Source: Onthophagus taurus
Taxonomy: Eukaryota; Arthropoda; Insecta; Coleoptera; Scarabaeidae
NCBI RefSeq assembly: GCF_036711975.1
Contig: NC_091976.1
Coordinates: 6,138,001-6,202,000 of the forward strand
DNA: 64,000 nucleotides
Reading direction: 5' to 3'
Under the pieces are notes generated by a model. The model worked only from the letters and a program-made list of their open reading frames with translations, was not told where the DNA came from and ran no database searches. Made by a program: the position numbers and the translations under genes. Shown here one piece after another: positions 10,615-22,735 of this stretch. Positions within the stretch are counted from its first letter, which is position 1, and every line of letters begins with the position of its first letter.

Positions 10615-12491
10615 CTATTCACAAAATGCACACACTAGAACAGCTTCATCATCTTCGCTATCTATTGCCGCACAGGAATTGTGTGCCCATTTTTTGCACA
10701 TGGAACAAGCGGCCCAACCTTCAATTGACTTTGAGTACAATTTACCGCAATATAAACATTCACAGTCAGAACAACTTTCAGAAGCACTTTCGTTAGTTTT
10801 GGTTTCTCTCTTCAGCTTCTTCTTTTTTCCATTTTTATTTTTTCCGTTTATTTTATTATTGTTCTCTTTTTTAAATAATCTTTTCCTTGCTCTTTCTTCT
10901 TTGGCAAAATTCTTTTCCTCTTTTTCCTGAATAGCAGCTTCTAACTCCTTTTTGTATGGGGAATCTGTTAAGACCACGGTCTTTCCCCTCTTCCGATTCG
11001 TCCTTTTCGGGCCTTCTTTAACTTTTGGGATAGGCATTAGAATAGTAGGTGAAATATGAAATGAAGAGGCCCTGTTATCTGTTGTCATCCAAGAGCAACC
11101 AGGAGTGGCAGAATTAGCCTCATCATTAGAGTTGACTGAAACCTTGCCAGCTTTATCATCCAACCTGATAGGCATGTCTTTTTTAACGCCTGTGCTAGGC
11201 GAAGGCAATTTCAATTGTTCAGCTTCAGATATGATCACCTCTTCACCTGAAGGCCTATCAAGTCCGATGTCAGTTGTGTCTGCTGGGAGAAAATCGACAT
11301 CGGTGAATATGGATGGGTCAGTTGGCCATATTCCTGTAGCTTGGAAACCATTAATAGCAGTTTTCATTGTTGCACTTTGAATAAAAGCTGATCCAAAAAG
11401 CGTTGAAATTTGAAAAAGGTTACGACTTTTCCTGGGTTGCTTCGTAACCATTTTCGAAGCTCATTGCTGTAATAAACACTTAAAGGCTTCATAAAAGAAA
11501 CATCGAGTGGCTGAAGTCTGTGAGAGCAATGTGGTGGTAGACATAGCAACGTAACGCCACTCTCCCTCGCATAATCTATAACCTGAAGGTTCTTAGTGTG
11601 TGTAGAGTGGCCATCTAATATAAGAAGAACCGGGAAGACTTTTGATGCCTTAGAAAATTCTACAAATCTTCAAAACCATACAAGAAATAACTCAGCAGTC
11701 ATCCATCCAGTGTTGTGCACCTCTGCCCACCCTCCTGGTGGTAATCCCAATTCAAATTCTTTCTGCCTTTTCTTTCGAGGAAAAATGAGCATAGGGGGCA
11801 TGTAAGCTCCGTCTGCCGATATACAAATAAGGCAGGTTACAGTTTCGCCCCTTTCTGAGGATGTTAACGATCCGACTTGCCGTTTCCCTTTGGAAGCTAT
11901 AATTTTTGAATGGTTTTTAGGGTTCACTGAAACACCCGTTTCATCGCAATTAAATGTTTTAGAAGCCGTTAGTTTGTGCTTGTCGATTAAATTCGTTAGC
12001 AACGAAAAAAACTTATCCACAGCTACTTTATTAAAGCCCATTGCTCTTGCACCAGATGTTGCTTCAGGTTTGCGAACAGATAAAGTAGGATGTCTCTTAA
12101 AGAATCCACTAACCCAATCTTGGCCTGCCGTTCCGTTTGGAAATTTATTACCAATGCCATTTCTGACGGCCAGTTGATAAGCTAAGTGACGCAACTCTTT
12201 AATTGTTAGACCAAATAACCTAGCCTCCATACTTTTTAAGTAATTAACGATCTCAAGTTCCTGTTCTGCCGTAAATATGTTTTTAAATTTTCCAGCCATT
12301 TTATCAATCTTGTAGTCAGGATTTTCTTTTCTTTTTTTAACGTATCTTTCCAGTGTGGACTGGGGAACGTGAAATTGGTTTGAAGCCTTCAAATACCCCG
12401 ATTGGCCAGTAATAACCGCCTCAACAGCATTGTTCATTGCCTCTGTAGACCCTGATTGCCTATTTGTTTTTCTCTTATATACTCGAACCAT
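10615..12491 (-). pseudogene. Pogo-type DDD transposase with C-terminal PHD-like finger
   Basis: N-terminal helix-turn-helix (AVEAVITGQSGYLKASNQF, ERYVKKRKEN) and CENP-B-type DNA-binding region (DWVSGFFKRHPTLSVRKPE), then the catalytic DDD core: FNCDETGVSVNP, LLILDGHSTHTKN and LQPLDVSFMKPL. After the core come GFQATGIWPTDPSIF, a lysine-rich linker and a C-terminal cysteine cluster (CSDCECLYCGKLY...CSMCKKWAHNSC...CAFC) resembling a PHD finger, common in arthropod pogo elements. A TGA interrupts the frame at about 11670 and a frameshift lies near 11390, so no full product is possible. Confidence 0.88.
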
Positions 12492-12608
12492 CTGAAGTCG
12501 GAAGAAATAGTATATTAAGTATCCAGAACGGTAAATTGCTTACCGTTCGTGATGGTTACAACATTTTTTGCACGATCGACATGAATATAAATAAAAATTG
12601 ATTTACTA

Positions 12609-13020
12609 TACTCTGTTTTTAAACCAGGAGGAGTAAACGCGAAAGTCAGATTTACACTAGGAAAAATCACGAGAAAATATCACTAGATATTTTGGCGGTA
12701 AATTTAAGTTACTAATTATTATTATTTATTTATTTACTTATTATTGTATTTATTTTCGTTTGTTATCATCAACACTAAACATACAAATTAACATTGAAGT
12801 TATGAGTGTATTTATTTCAAAATATAATAAAGAAGGGTTTAAGAACACAAAATTTACAATAATGACCCGAATCTGTCGAATTGTCAATAACCTAACCTTC
12901 AAATTCAAAATCAAAATTCAAAATTGCCTGTGTGTGAACCTTCCTCGCATTCAACCAGTCACGTGCAAGGTCAATCTGGTGACAAATTTAAAATACTCCT
13001 CCTGGTTTAAAAACAGAGTA
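12609..13020. mobile_element. 412-bp MITE with perfect 27-bp inverted repeats
   Basis: Left end TACTCTGTTTTTAAACCAGG (continuing to 12635) and right end (to 13020) are perfect inverted copies for 27 bases, flanked by TA on both sides (12607-12608, 13021-13022). No coding capacity. It sits just upstream of the pogo transposase start. TA target and size suggest a Tc1/mariner-mobilised MITE. Confidence 0.85.
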
Positions 13021-14058
13021 TAAAATATATTGACATTTGTCAAAATTTGAATTAATTTCGTTGCCGAGGTTTTATTTATAAAAAAAAAAACAAAACCAAT
13101 TGAGTACTTTCCGTTCTAAAAACGGTTTTTCTTACCGTCTTAGAAACACTATTCGTAAATAAACAAAATAGTCCGATCGTGCAAAAAAGAAATTAAGGGC
13201 GTGCTAAAAACGATCTCTCAGTTAATAATAATAATAATAAACTTTATTGCCCAACAGCCCACCATATTAAGGGCAAAATACAAAAAATATACAAATTATT
13301 ACAAATTGTACATCAATATAATTACAAGTGAAATTAAAATGCATATAATACATACCTAAATAATAATACAATCAAATAAAAGAGGCAAGAAAAGAGACAG
13401 AAAATGCAATGTTTATTCTAGCCTACAACTATCGTTCATGTTCGTGATCATATGTGTTATCGGCGCCCTTTTTTTGGCATTTGTTCTGCATAAAGGTGGA
13501 TAAAAATACAAATGGGACCGAGAATTTATGCGCGGCACCACTATATTCATTCGCGACAACAACCACGCACAGTCGATCTCACCACACATCAACTTTTGCA
13601 AGAACGAGGCACTTTGGACCATTCTTCTGTCCTGCAGAGAAGGAAGCTTGTGGCGATGCAGTAGATCTAATTGTAAGTAGTTCACTCCTTTAGGTGGATA
13701 TTGACCATCCATACGATATGACAAAAATTTGAGAAATCGACGCTGGACTTTCTCAACCATTAGTTGTTGCGACGTGTAAATAGGGTACCATATTACAGAG
13801 GCATACTGGAGGCGAGAGATCACCAGAGCCATAAATAGCGTTTTCAGGGTACCAAAATCAGCAAATCGACCCATGATCCTCAGTATGAAACCCAAAGATC
13901 TCCAAGCCTGAGAGCACATCTCCTCAATATAGGGCAAGAAAGAAAGTTCTGAGTCAAACAGCACTCCCAGATCCTTCACCGTAGAGACCCTTGTTAGAGG
14001 TATGGAAGCCGCAATATAAACTGTGTCGATTTTATTTAACTTCTTTGTAAATGATATA

Positions 14059-16236
14059 CAGTGCTAGCGTAAAGTAACCCCCCCCCCCTGTTTAACTTCT
14101 GAACAGATTGAGATATCAATATGAACAAAAAAACGTCAGTTTCTATATTTTATTAGCACAAATATTTTCTTATGGAAAATTTTGGTATCACTTTTAGTTT
14201 TTCCGGAAAATGGAACAGCTTTGTTTTTTTAAATGGAACACCTAGTATATTATGGTATCTTTCGAAAGAATAAAACAATACGAATTCAACGATACCTCAC
14301 AATCAAATATCGGTTTATTAGTTTTTTACATAAAAATTAAACAAAATGCGGAATTTCGCCGGAAAAACCAACGTATCTTCGTTGACTACCTGTCGAGATA
14401 CAATGGGCCAGATAAATGGTGGACGGTCAGTTAAAGGTCGGTCTACGCTCGGATTAAGCAGGGTTAAAATCAGCAATTCTTTTAGAATGTTTTTATGAAA
14501 CAATCAATACAAGAAAAGGATAAAAAGAAAGTTCTTTTTAAAACTTCTAAGAAAAAATTGTCATAACAACAATTTTAAAGTTTGTAGGTACTTTGAAATT
14601 TTGTATTTAAGGCAGCATGCAAATATTTTCCTTCATTTCTATCTTTGAATTCTACCCGACCAAGTATAACCAAAGAAAGGCGAGATCAAAATGGCTAGAA
14701 GGAGTTTAGAGCACAATATCGAAGCAATTTTAATATTCGCTCGTGCTGACAGAAATCTACATGAAACAGGGCGACAATTTAAGGAACGATTTCCTGAACA
14801 TCCAATTAGTCGAAAATATTTAAGAGAGCTTGTGAATAAGTTTTTGGAAACTGGAAGCGTCGAAGACCGCAAAAGAACTGGTCGTCAGATATTAACAGAA
14901 GTATTTAATGTGCTCATGATGTCGTCTGCTGCTACCGCATCAACGTGTGATGTGTTAAATATTTCCGCGTCGTTGTTGGAAGACGTGGAAATACTTAAAG
15001 AAGAATAAATATCATCCATTTTAAATAAAAATGCTTCATGAATTAACAGAAGATGACCCTGATATAGAAGAACAGAATTTTGTGAGCTAATGACAAATAT
15101 GGTTGAACGAAATCGATTATACTTGAAACATATTTGTTTCAGTGATGAATGTACTTTCTTTTTGGGTGGAAAATTGCATCGGCGTGATGTTAATCCACAT
15201 GCATATCGTGACGTTATCACTCAATTTCATTAGAAAGTAAATGTTTTTTTTTCAAGACTTTTGCAAATTGTACAACAGAATTCTGACGATTTTGAAATGG
15301 AACTAGTGTTTCATCAAGACGGAACACCTCCACATTATGCGCCAATGGTACGAAATTATCTTGATACAAATTTTAATGGACAACAAGATCACCAGATCTG
15401 ACACCTTTAGATTTCTTTTTATGGGGTTATTTAAAATCCAAGGTATATGAAATTCCGTTGGGTAGTATTGAGGATTTAAAACAAAAAATTATTGACGTCT
15501 GCCAAAATATTGATCACATGTTAAGCCGTGTGAGAGAGGAAACACTACAAAGATGGTACCACTGCCTAGAAGTTCAAGGTAATCATATCGAACAATTTAC
15601 TTAATATTTGATTCTTAATAAATAAAAAATTCTTTTATTATTCAATAACAACACTAAGCAAATTTTTCAACCGTTACCTATACTAGCAAAATCTTTAATA
15701 AGAAAATTTCATTTCTTATATTGACTTTTTTTCTTTATAAATATTTTTTGATAAAATATGATTAATTCATAAATTTAATATACTTCCAAACAACTTTTAT
15801 TTCATTTCTAAAAAAAATAAGTAATTGAACTTGCAATTTTAAATCCGTCTTAGCTCGAGCGTATACCGACCGTCCATCATTTACCTGGCCGATTGCATTT
15901 CGACAGGTAGTCGACGAAGATACGTTGGTTTTTCCGGCAAAATTCCGCATTTTGTTTAATTTTTATGCGAAAAACTAATAAATCGATATTTGATTGTGAG
16001 GTACCGTTGGATTCGTATTGTTTTCATCTTTCGGAAGATACCATAATATACTGGGTGTTCCATTTAAAAAAACAAAGTTGATCTATTTTCCGGAAAAACT
16101 AAAAGTGATGGCAAAATTTTCCATAAGAAAATATTTGTGCTGATAAAATATAGAAACTGACGTTTTTTTGTTCATAGTGATATCTCAATTTGTTCGGAAG
16201 TTAAACAGGGGGGGGGGTTACTTTACGCTAGCACTG
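14059..16236 (+). mobile_element. Mariner-type transposon in the Jockey RT gene
   Basis: Ends CAGTGCTAGCGTAAAGTAAC (left) and its inverted copy (right), each followed by a run of 10-11 C/G and GTTTAACTTC. TA is duplicated at 14057-14058 and 16237-16238. Length 2,178 bp. The terminal repeats stay similar for about 180 bases inward (a copy of the 14160-14440 sequence is found inverted at 15850-16110), longer than usual for mariner. Confidence 0.9.
14691..15604 (+). pseudogene. Mariner-type transposase, broken
   Basis: The start MARRSLEHNIEAILIFARAD and the block RQFKERFPEHPISRKYLREL form the N-terminal helix-turn-helix typical of insect mariner-type transposases. Later frames give HELTEDDPD, ICFSDECTFFLGG (first catalytic Asp), VFHQDGTPPHYA (second Asp) and SPDLTPLDFFLWGYLKSK (third Asp), ending WYHCLEVQGNHIEQFT at 15604. 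The parts lie in different frames with deletions near 14890, 15090 and 15240, so it is dead. It is one of only three coding units in the window on the plus strand. Confidence 0.85.
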
Positions 16237-17439
16237 TATAAGTACATTTACTGACACTTAAAGAAAGGGCATTGAAATTGCACCACTTCTGAATAATGTC
16301 CAGGTTGTTCTGCAGCATCCTAGAGTCATCCAATGATCTGACCTCCACAAAAATTTTCAAATCATCAGCATAAGCAACCACTGGACAGGTAAGCGAGTCT
16401 AATAAATCGTTTATATATAGAACAAATAGCAGCGGTCCCAGATTGGATCCTTGAGGAACTCCAGATGTAGGCGAGTAGCCGTCGGAATAAAATCCATTGT
16501 AAAAAATACGACATACTCTATCAGCAAGGTACGATTTCATCAAATTTAATGAATTAGAAGACATACCAAAATAGCTCAATTTCTGTAGCAACATACTGTG
16601 ATCAATGCGATCAAAGGCCTTCTCAAAATCGGTATAAACTACGTCGACTTGTCCACCAACATCCATTACCTCTGCGACGTACTGGGTAAGACAACATAAA
16701 TTAGTTATTGTCGAGCGTTTAGGCACAAAACCATGTTGGTGAGGCGATACATATGATTGTGTGTGACGATAAATTGTATTAAAAATTATCTGCTCATATA
16801 CCTTTGCAAAATTAGATAGAATAGCAATTGGTCTATAGTTGGTTACCAAGGACTTGTCACCTTTCTTAAATACGGGCGTGATTCTAGCTGACTTCCATCT
16901 CTGAGGGAAAATCGAAGCAGTTATAGAGCGATTAATAATGTACATCAACGGTTTAGCCAACGCAAATCGTACATCACGTACCAGAAAACTAGGTAAAAGT
17001 AAAAGTAAAGTAAACTAGTTAAAAACATTGTGAGGCATTCCGCCCCAGTGATAGGATTTAGGTTAGAACGGTCAGACTACTCAAAAAAAAATACATAAAC
17101 AAACGTTTAAATACACGAAACTAACCAGAATTAAGCGTACTTCACGCATATACTAACTACAGCTGTACTGTAAACAAGTATGTAAACCTACCTTGGTTAC
17201 AAAATCATCAGAAATTACACTATAAGAGCAAAAAATCACACAACGAGAACTTCACGAACAAACCCTCGAGAAAACTAGACTAACATGGGTGCGGTACTTG
17301 AATTGTGACAGGTTGAGCTAGTTTTACTTATTGGTGCTCACTAGTAACACCTCCATTATTCCGAAAAACATCAAACTTCATTGCGCCCCGGTACCCCGTT
17401 GTGCCCCGGGTTCCCCTATCCATTTTCCTCTCTATTATA

Positions 17440-17700
17440 TCTACAATTAACTTTTGCGCATCCTCCGTGGTATCTGCTTGACACATAACACCAAAAATTG
17501 CGGCGTGTGTACTACTCCAGGGCTTCCCAATTATCGCGAAGCAGGTTATTTTCCTTTACGAGACCATTTATTTTATTCTCGCCCTCTTCAAGTCTCTCTC
17601 TCAATTCGTGCAAACCAGTCCGCTTAACAACTCTTTTTAACAAGCGAGTTCATGAAATTTTCGTCACGAAATACTAACTCCGATATAGTTTCTTTAATTA
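17440..17700 (-). pseudogene. Coiled-coil ORF1-like fragment
   Basis: Minus-strand frames give ALREIIKETISELVFRDENF and, after a one-base shift, GLHELRERLEEGENKINGLV, with heptad-like spacing of Leu/Ile and many charged residues. This is the look of the coiled-coil ORF1 protein of a non-LTR element, but host origin is possible. It is cut on the left by the pogo end (17416) and on the right by the Harbinger end (17710). Confidence 0.4.
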
Positions 17701-17709
17701 TTTCTCTTA

Positions 17710-18400
17710 GGGCGGCCGCACAAATACGGTTTCCATATTCGATTTCCGTGTACGGAATTCCGACTCGGAATTCCAAACCGCCAACGCAGACGTTCGATTT
17801 TTTGTATTAGGAATTTATACTAGTACAAATGCCAGTACATACAGTGACGCTTTTATGAAATCACGTATATGTATAACATGGAGGACGACGACTTGATTGC
17901 TATTGCACTTGTACTGGCGCTATATACTCGGACAATAAAAGAGAGCCAATTCTATCTAAAACGAGCAAAATTACGAGCACACCCCGAAGAATTCTTCAAG
18001 TTTTACAGGATGTCAATGAAATCCTTTGACGAACTTCATAATGGCATACGAGAGAAAATAAAAAAGCAAAATACATGCATGAGATTATGTTTGGATACAG
18101 AAGAAAAATTGACCGTAACGTTAAGGTAAGTCTTTATTTTAAATCAAATACTTGTACACACATTACATATCACGTAACTAATTAAAATTTTAAATTTGCT
18201 TTAATGCTATCCTCTTCCGATTTGGGATAATCTTGTATGGGATTTTGTTTGATAGTCATTGTAATGTAGGTGCTACATTAGTCTTTGAGTGTATAACAAA
18301 CCTAGACTTATTAGATTTACTTGTACAAGGGATATTTTGCTGCTGAGAGGATGAATGAAAAGTTGCTGATTGGTGATTGGTGAACAGGTGAACTAAATGC
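17710..18400 (+). mobile_element. 5' end of a Harbinger (PIF-like) transposon
   Basis: After TTA (17707-17709), the usual Harbinger target triplet, comes GGGCGGCCGCACAAATACGG followed by a palindromic GGAATTCC-rich stretch, matching the style of insect PIF/Harbinger ends. The transposase first exon follows. The right end is not in the window; the element is cut by P1, whose coding region ends at 18431. Confidence 0.55.
17869..18126 (+). CDS. Harbinger transposase, first exon only
   Basis: 86 residues starting MYNMEDDD with FYRMSMKSFDELHNGI, the N-terminal block of PIF/Harbinger DDE nucleases that precedes the helix-turn-helix. The exon ends TLR followed by GTAAGTC, a good splice donor; in the family an intron or exon join is common just before the YLATG block. 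The catalytic exons are absent, so this is a remnant. A partner Myb-like protein gene is not seen. Confidence 0.7.
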
Positions 18401-20647
18401 CTTTTGGGTGAAATGTGCAAAGATGTGTGTTCATTTTGTGTTTGATTGTATCAATTTACAGTGTGAATATTGTTTTAGTCTTATATAAAAGTTTTGCGGA
18501 ATGTCGTGTGGAGCTTCTATTTTCTCTTTACAGGTCTGGCAATTAATTCGTCTAAAAAGTTTTCTTTGCAACAGCTCCAGCAACATAAGCAGTTACAAAG
18601 TCATATTGCATTTCAGTGTCTTTCAACGCACCTGAAATCTGATGAAACACGGGTAATTCTGTTTGCTCTAATGCAATCGGAGATGGTGTACCGAGCAGAA
18701 ATGTTTTTAAATCACAAAGCGCACCAACTGTTTGATCTCTCTCACAGTTGGCGGCTGTGGAATGCGGAGAAACGTAATTATTGATTATCAAAGATTTAGT
18801 AGAAGAAATGAATGATGAACATGTGGGATTAATGTTTCTTACTCCATGGCTTCTTATACTTGAAAAGAAGATTTCGACGGGATCTTGATTAAATGACCGT
18901 AGAGCCATATGATCAAATCCTATCCTCGATAATTTCTTCCACAAGTATAAGAAACCATTGAGTGTAAAAAGCCAGTTCTTCAAAGATGGAATTAGCATAT
19001 GTTTTTCAGACTGAGGTAACGTGAAATACATAGATTGTAAAATTGGTTTTGCAGATTGCCACATCGCCACATGACTCGATTTTTTTGTTACCACGCATCT
19101 AAGGTTTTTTCCTGGCGAACCATATAATTTACTCCCGTTAATACTATCAAAGAGTTTGTCAAAAAAAACATAAATCTGCCGTATCAGTGGCCTTTGGTGT
19201 TATATAATACGCAGACGATGGCAACAAATCATTACTAATCAATGCTCTGCTTCTTAACGCAGATGCAACAGTATGGCTAAAAACTTGAGCGCACTTACTA
19301 ACTTTCATTTTATTAATTTTTTTAGCCATAACATGTTCATCCGTTAATTTAAAACATTGATTGTAATGAAGGCCAAGTCTTTTATCCAAATGGTAAAAGT
19401 CTACAATATGCTCCCAAGATACTATTTTTTTAATACCATTTTCGGTAAAATGTAAATCTTTCGTGAGCAAATTATTCCGGATACCTTTTAGAAGATGAGG
19501 ACCATCATATAAATGAATGACTTCCTCGTCATCTATAAGATATCCTTGATATCTGTTTTCCAAATTATTTTTAATGCAAATTTCATTAGTTTCTTTTAAG
19601 AAGTAATCGCGGCTGTATTAGTAACACCTTGGTCACTATTGTACACACTACACGCAGTCCTGTTTGTCTAATACGTCTAATGACATCTTTCATTATACGT
19701 ATTAGATCTGGAGTACTGGTGCAATTTTCCACAAAATAAAAAATAGATTGATTAATGCCAGACCTAAAAGGAAAGTACCCTAACAGTTTTTGTAGCGTCT
19801 TCCTGGATTGAAAAGAAACGGTATCCTTTGCCACTTTGTTTATAAATGGAAAGAGCCAGCACCTTATCATCTAATGTAAATCTTCGCCCGCGTGGTTCAT
19901 TTTTTGATTTCGGCACTGGCTGCTAAAGAAATTTATAGTTTCTACGTTCAAGTTTTTGAGGTTTACCAATAACTGAGGATTTCTCCTCAATTGTATCAGC
20001 TGTTGTCTTGTTGTTTTGGCATTTTTCTTCGCGCGATATAACGCTTTTTTTATCCTAGCAATGTTATCCTAACAATTGCTGCATTTTTTTGTAACAGGTA
20101 ATTTCCTCCGTTTCTTATCTACAAAAATTAAAGATAGTTTTAAATAAAAATGATTATAAGAATTATTCAGTTTTATGATATATACCAATTATTTTTTTTT
20201 CATCACTTGGGTGAAGCCGTTTCCTATTCATTTCTAATGAAATAACAGAATTTTCCTCACAAAATGAGGTTGAAGCAACTTCACCTTGTTGTTTACTACA
20301 TCCAGGATAGACACGCAGAACTCGTAACCGAGTAACACCAGGAAGTTTTTCGGGGCTATTTAAGACACTTTTTTGTTCCTGGATAGGTTCTATCAAATAT
20401 AAACATATATATAATAATAAATATGGTATATATTGAATTATATAATTATGAATCATGAAACTAAATAATTAATTTTATATCATACAACATACCTGAAATA
20501 TCTTCTGTTCGTTGATCTTGCGAAGACAAAAAGCAATTCTGTATAGTTTGTTCATATAAATCTAAATGATATAAAATATATATATATATAGATTAAAACA
20601 CAAACTTTTTATGTAAAATTTCATTTACCTCGTAAGTGTAATGTAGG

Positions 20648-22735
20648 CATCGAGATACATATACTTTACTGGAGTGCGTGCTCACGATATTCGCTTGGTC
20701 GAGAAAACGGTCCGGCTCGCCAGCATGTTCCCTCACTCTATAACGGCAAGAAATACAAATAGTACTAACTAATGGATATGATTTTGCATGAATTTATTCA
20801 ATATTTACTAAATAATTCAAATAATGTTATTCAATAATGATGAAAAATACCAAATAATATATATTTAAGTTATTATAGTTTAGGAAATAAATAAAAAATA
20901 CTTCAAAGCTTGTTTTTCTTTGGATTATTTATTAGAAATATAACATAGATATATTTAAATTATACATTATTAAATAATATTAATTTAGTTAGTTTTTGGC
21001 GAACAGAAGAATTATTCTTTAGAACATTTTGTAAATTAAATTGTTTTCCATAATGATTAGCTCTTATGTTTATAAAATGTTGGGCTATTAAATGGAACAA
21101 AGTATATTCATGCGATGGTGTTCCGAATTCTACATTTATCGGATGCATGTTTGGGAAGAAAAATAATGAATGCTTATCACAAATATTTTCTGTGGCGCAT
21201 TTAATAACGTTGGATTTGACATTCTTTAAATGGTGCTCTTTAAGCACCACAGCTTGGAACGATTTTTCGAGCACCTTTACAATCAAATAGACTGCATTGG
21301 ATGGTAAAATTAAATTGCCTCTATTCACATGTCGCGTGAAGTTTTCTTTTGTATAATTATGGTGACTGTCATTTTTTAATATCAATAGGTCAATACAAAA
21401 TTGACAATTTATATTATTTATAATATTTTTTACAATATATCCACTTATATAATGTAAAATATCCTGTGCATACAGGCATAAATTAATATTTTCAGTAAGT
21501 CCAACATATTTCATAATTTCTTAGTCTTCTGATTGCTCATTTTCATTTTGCAAAGATCTTTTTTCAGATCTAAATTGCAGGCATTCATAATTGTCAAAAG
21601 TACAACAATTCCCAGTTTCAATCGCAATATTCTTGGTGAAAAGCAATTGTCTGAGACAATTTTTGAACTGTAAACAGTTGGGATTGTTGTTTGAACCACC
21701 TCTGGCACGAACACAACTAAAAAATAATTCAAGATGGTCCTGTGACATTTTATAAGTGAGAATATATTTTAAAGGATTCTCTTCCCTATATAATACTTTA
21801 TATGCGATGTCTAAAGTACTCTGCATGTTCACAATAAATCCTATTGCAAACATTTTCCTTCCGCTTAGAAAGATAGGAATATTGTCTAATTTTAAAGTTT
21901 TTATATAATTAGTTGTCTCTGAAAAGACGGCTTTAATAGTATTAATGTTTGAAGCACGTATTGACTTCTTGAAACCACTGGCAAAAGGATTACGAGAATT
22001 GAGAATGTCAAAAAGACGATCTATATTTCTAATAAAATGAATTGTAGCTTCGCTGTTTTGGAACTGTTGGTCCCCATTTTTCCGTAAATAGTCCATGGCA
22101 TCAGCCACTCCACTACTCAAAGTCTGAGCTGCCAATTTCACCTTCATGATACTATTTCTGAAATTAACATGTCGAGAAGTTAGTTTATTAGCAAATCTCA
22201 ATCCAATACTATTTTGCAAATCATTTAAGGCATTTACGAAATACCATTGCAATCTCCGTTTGCAGATTTAATAATTTTTTTATCAGCTAGAGTATTTCGG
22301 GCAAGCTTAAGCATATGACATGCATCAAACATTACATTAACTTCTAAAGAAGTACTGGTGGTAAATTTACAATTAAACCTATTACTGTTTACATCAAAAT
22401 TACATCCTAAGTTTTTGAAACTTTGTACATTTGCGGGTGCACCATCACATGTAACATTCCATATTCTTATACCTATGTCTTCTAATTTCCTAATTGCAGA
22501 ATCTAAAAGTGTGCTCAACAAACTACTATTAATTTTATTCACAAAAAAATATTAAAAAGTTTTTAAAAAAATGTATTTAATGCAATCTTTATTCACTTAA
22601 ACAATACGTTAACACCTATATGTTACATACGGAACTGAAGCTTCTTGCCGTTATAGGGTGGGGGAAGTCGTCGAGTCGACCGGCTCGTTTTTTAGTCCAA
22701 AGCACGCACTCCAGTAAATATAGTATATCTCGATG
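20648..22735 (-). mobile_element. P-superfamily element P3 with exact 8-bp target duplication
   Basis: Terminal inverted repeats begin CATCGAGATA and share TTTACTGGAGTGCGTGC and, further in, CTATAACGGCAAGAA with the other end (about 95 bases of related sequence). The 8-bp direct repeat AATGTAGG lies at 20640-20647 and 22736-22743, exactly as expected for P elements. Length 2,088 bp. It interrupts the THAP exon of P1; taking it out with one AATGTAGG joins the exon in frame. Confidence 0.93.
20960..22542 (-). pseudogene. P3 transposase, N-terminally deleted
   Basis: Recognisable blocks on the minus strand: IWNVTCDGAPANVQSF, NVMFDACHMLKLARNTLADK, RFANKLTSRHVNF, YKMSQDHLELFFSCVRARGG and, near the end, YISGYIVKNI with a Cys pair. 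This order matches P-element/THAP9-type transposases. The THAP finger and first catalytic region are missing, so the element is internally deleted. There is a frameshift near 22250 and an in-frame TAA at 21521. P3 differs strongly in sequence from P1 and P2. Confidence 0.85.

Larger units (their letters stand above)
13214..16990 (-). pseudogene. Jockey-type non-LTR element, 5'-truncated, split by a mariner
   Basis: Reverse transcriptase domains are clear on the minus strand: TNYRPIAILSNFAKVYEQ, TDFEKAFDRIDH, SGVPQGSNLGPLLFVLYIND and AYADDLKIF (16330-16960), then, on the other side of the mariner, KDLGVLFDSELSFLPYI and a C-terminal region ending at 13413. The 3' end has AATAAA and a (TTA)n tail (13214-13232), typical for this group. 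The insert is 5'-truncated near 16990, within the pogo element. Removing the mariner and one TA joins the two halves in one open frame, so the gene may have been intact when hit. Confidence 0.85.
10273..17416 (-). mobile_element. Pogo-like DNA transposon with nested insertions
   Basis: Ends are inverted repeats: left GGGGAACTCGGGGCAGAA, right (reverse complement) GGGGAACCCGGGGCACAA, both followed by GGGGTACC and flanked by the TA duplication of Tc1/mariner superfamily elements (10271-10272 and 17417-17418). The minus strand encodes a pogo-type DDD transposase. Inside lie a 412-bp MITE and a Jockey element, the latter carrying a mariner. Without these the element is roughly 3 kb. It is inactive: the transposase has a stop and a frameshift. 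Confidence 0.85.

Noticed and set aside
10598..10930. 110-residue plus-strand frame with a hydrophobic Phe/Leu run
   Set aside because: It is the antisense of the lysine-rich linker and finger of the pogo transposase; the false membrane helix comes from AAA/AAG codons read backwards.
12760..13023. 87-residue plus-strand frame in the MITE
   Set aside because: It reads through the right inverted repeat and has no recognisable motif; MITEs are non-coding.
20562..20595. TA dinucleotide run
   Set aside because: Short microsatellite in an intron of P1; common in AT-rich insect DNA and not informative.
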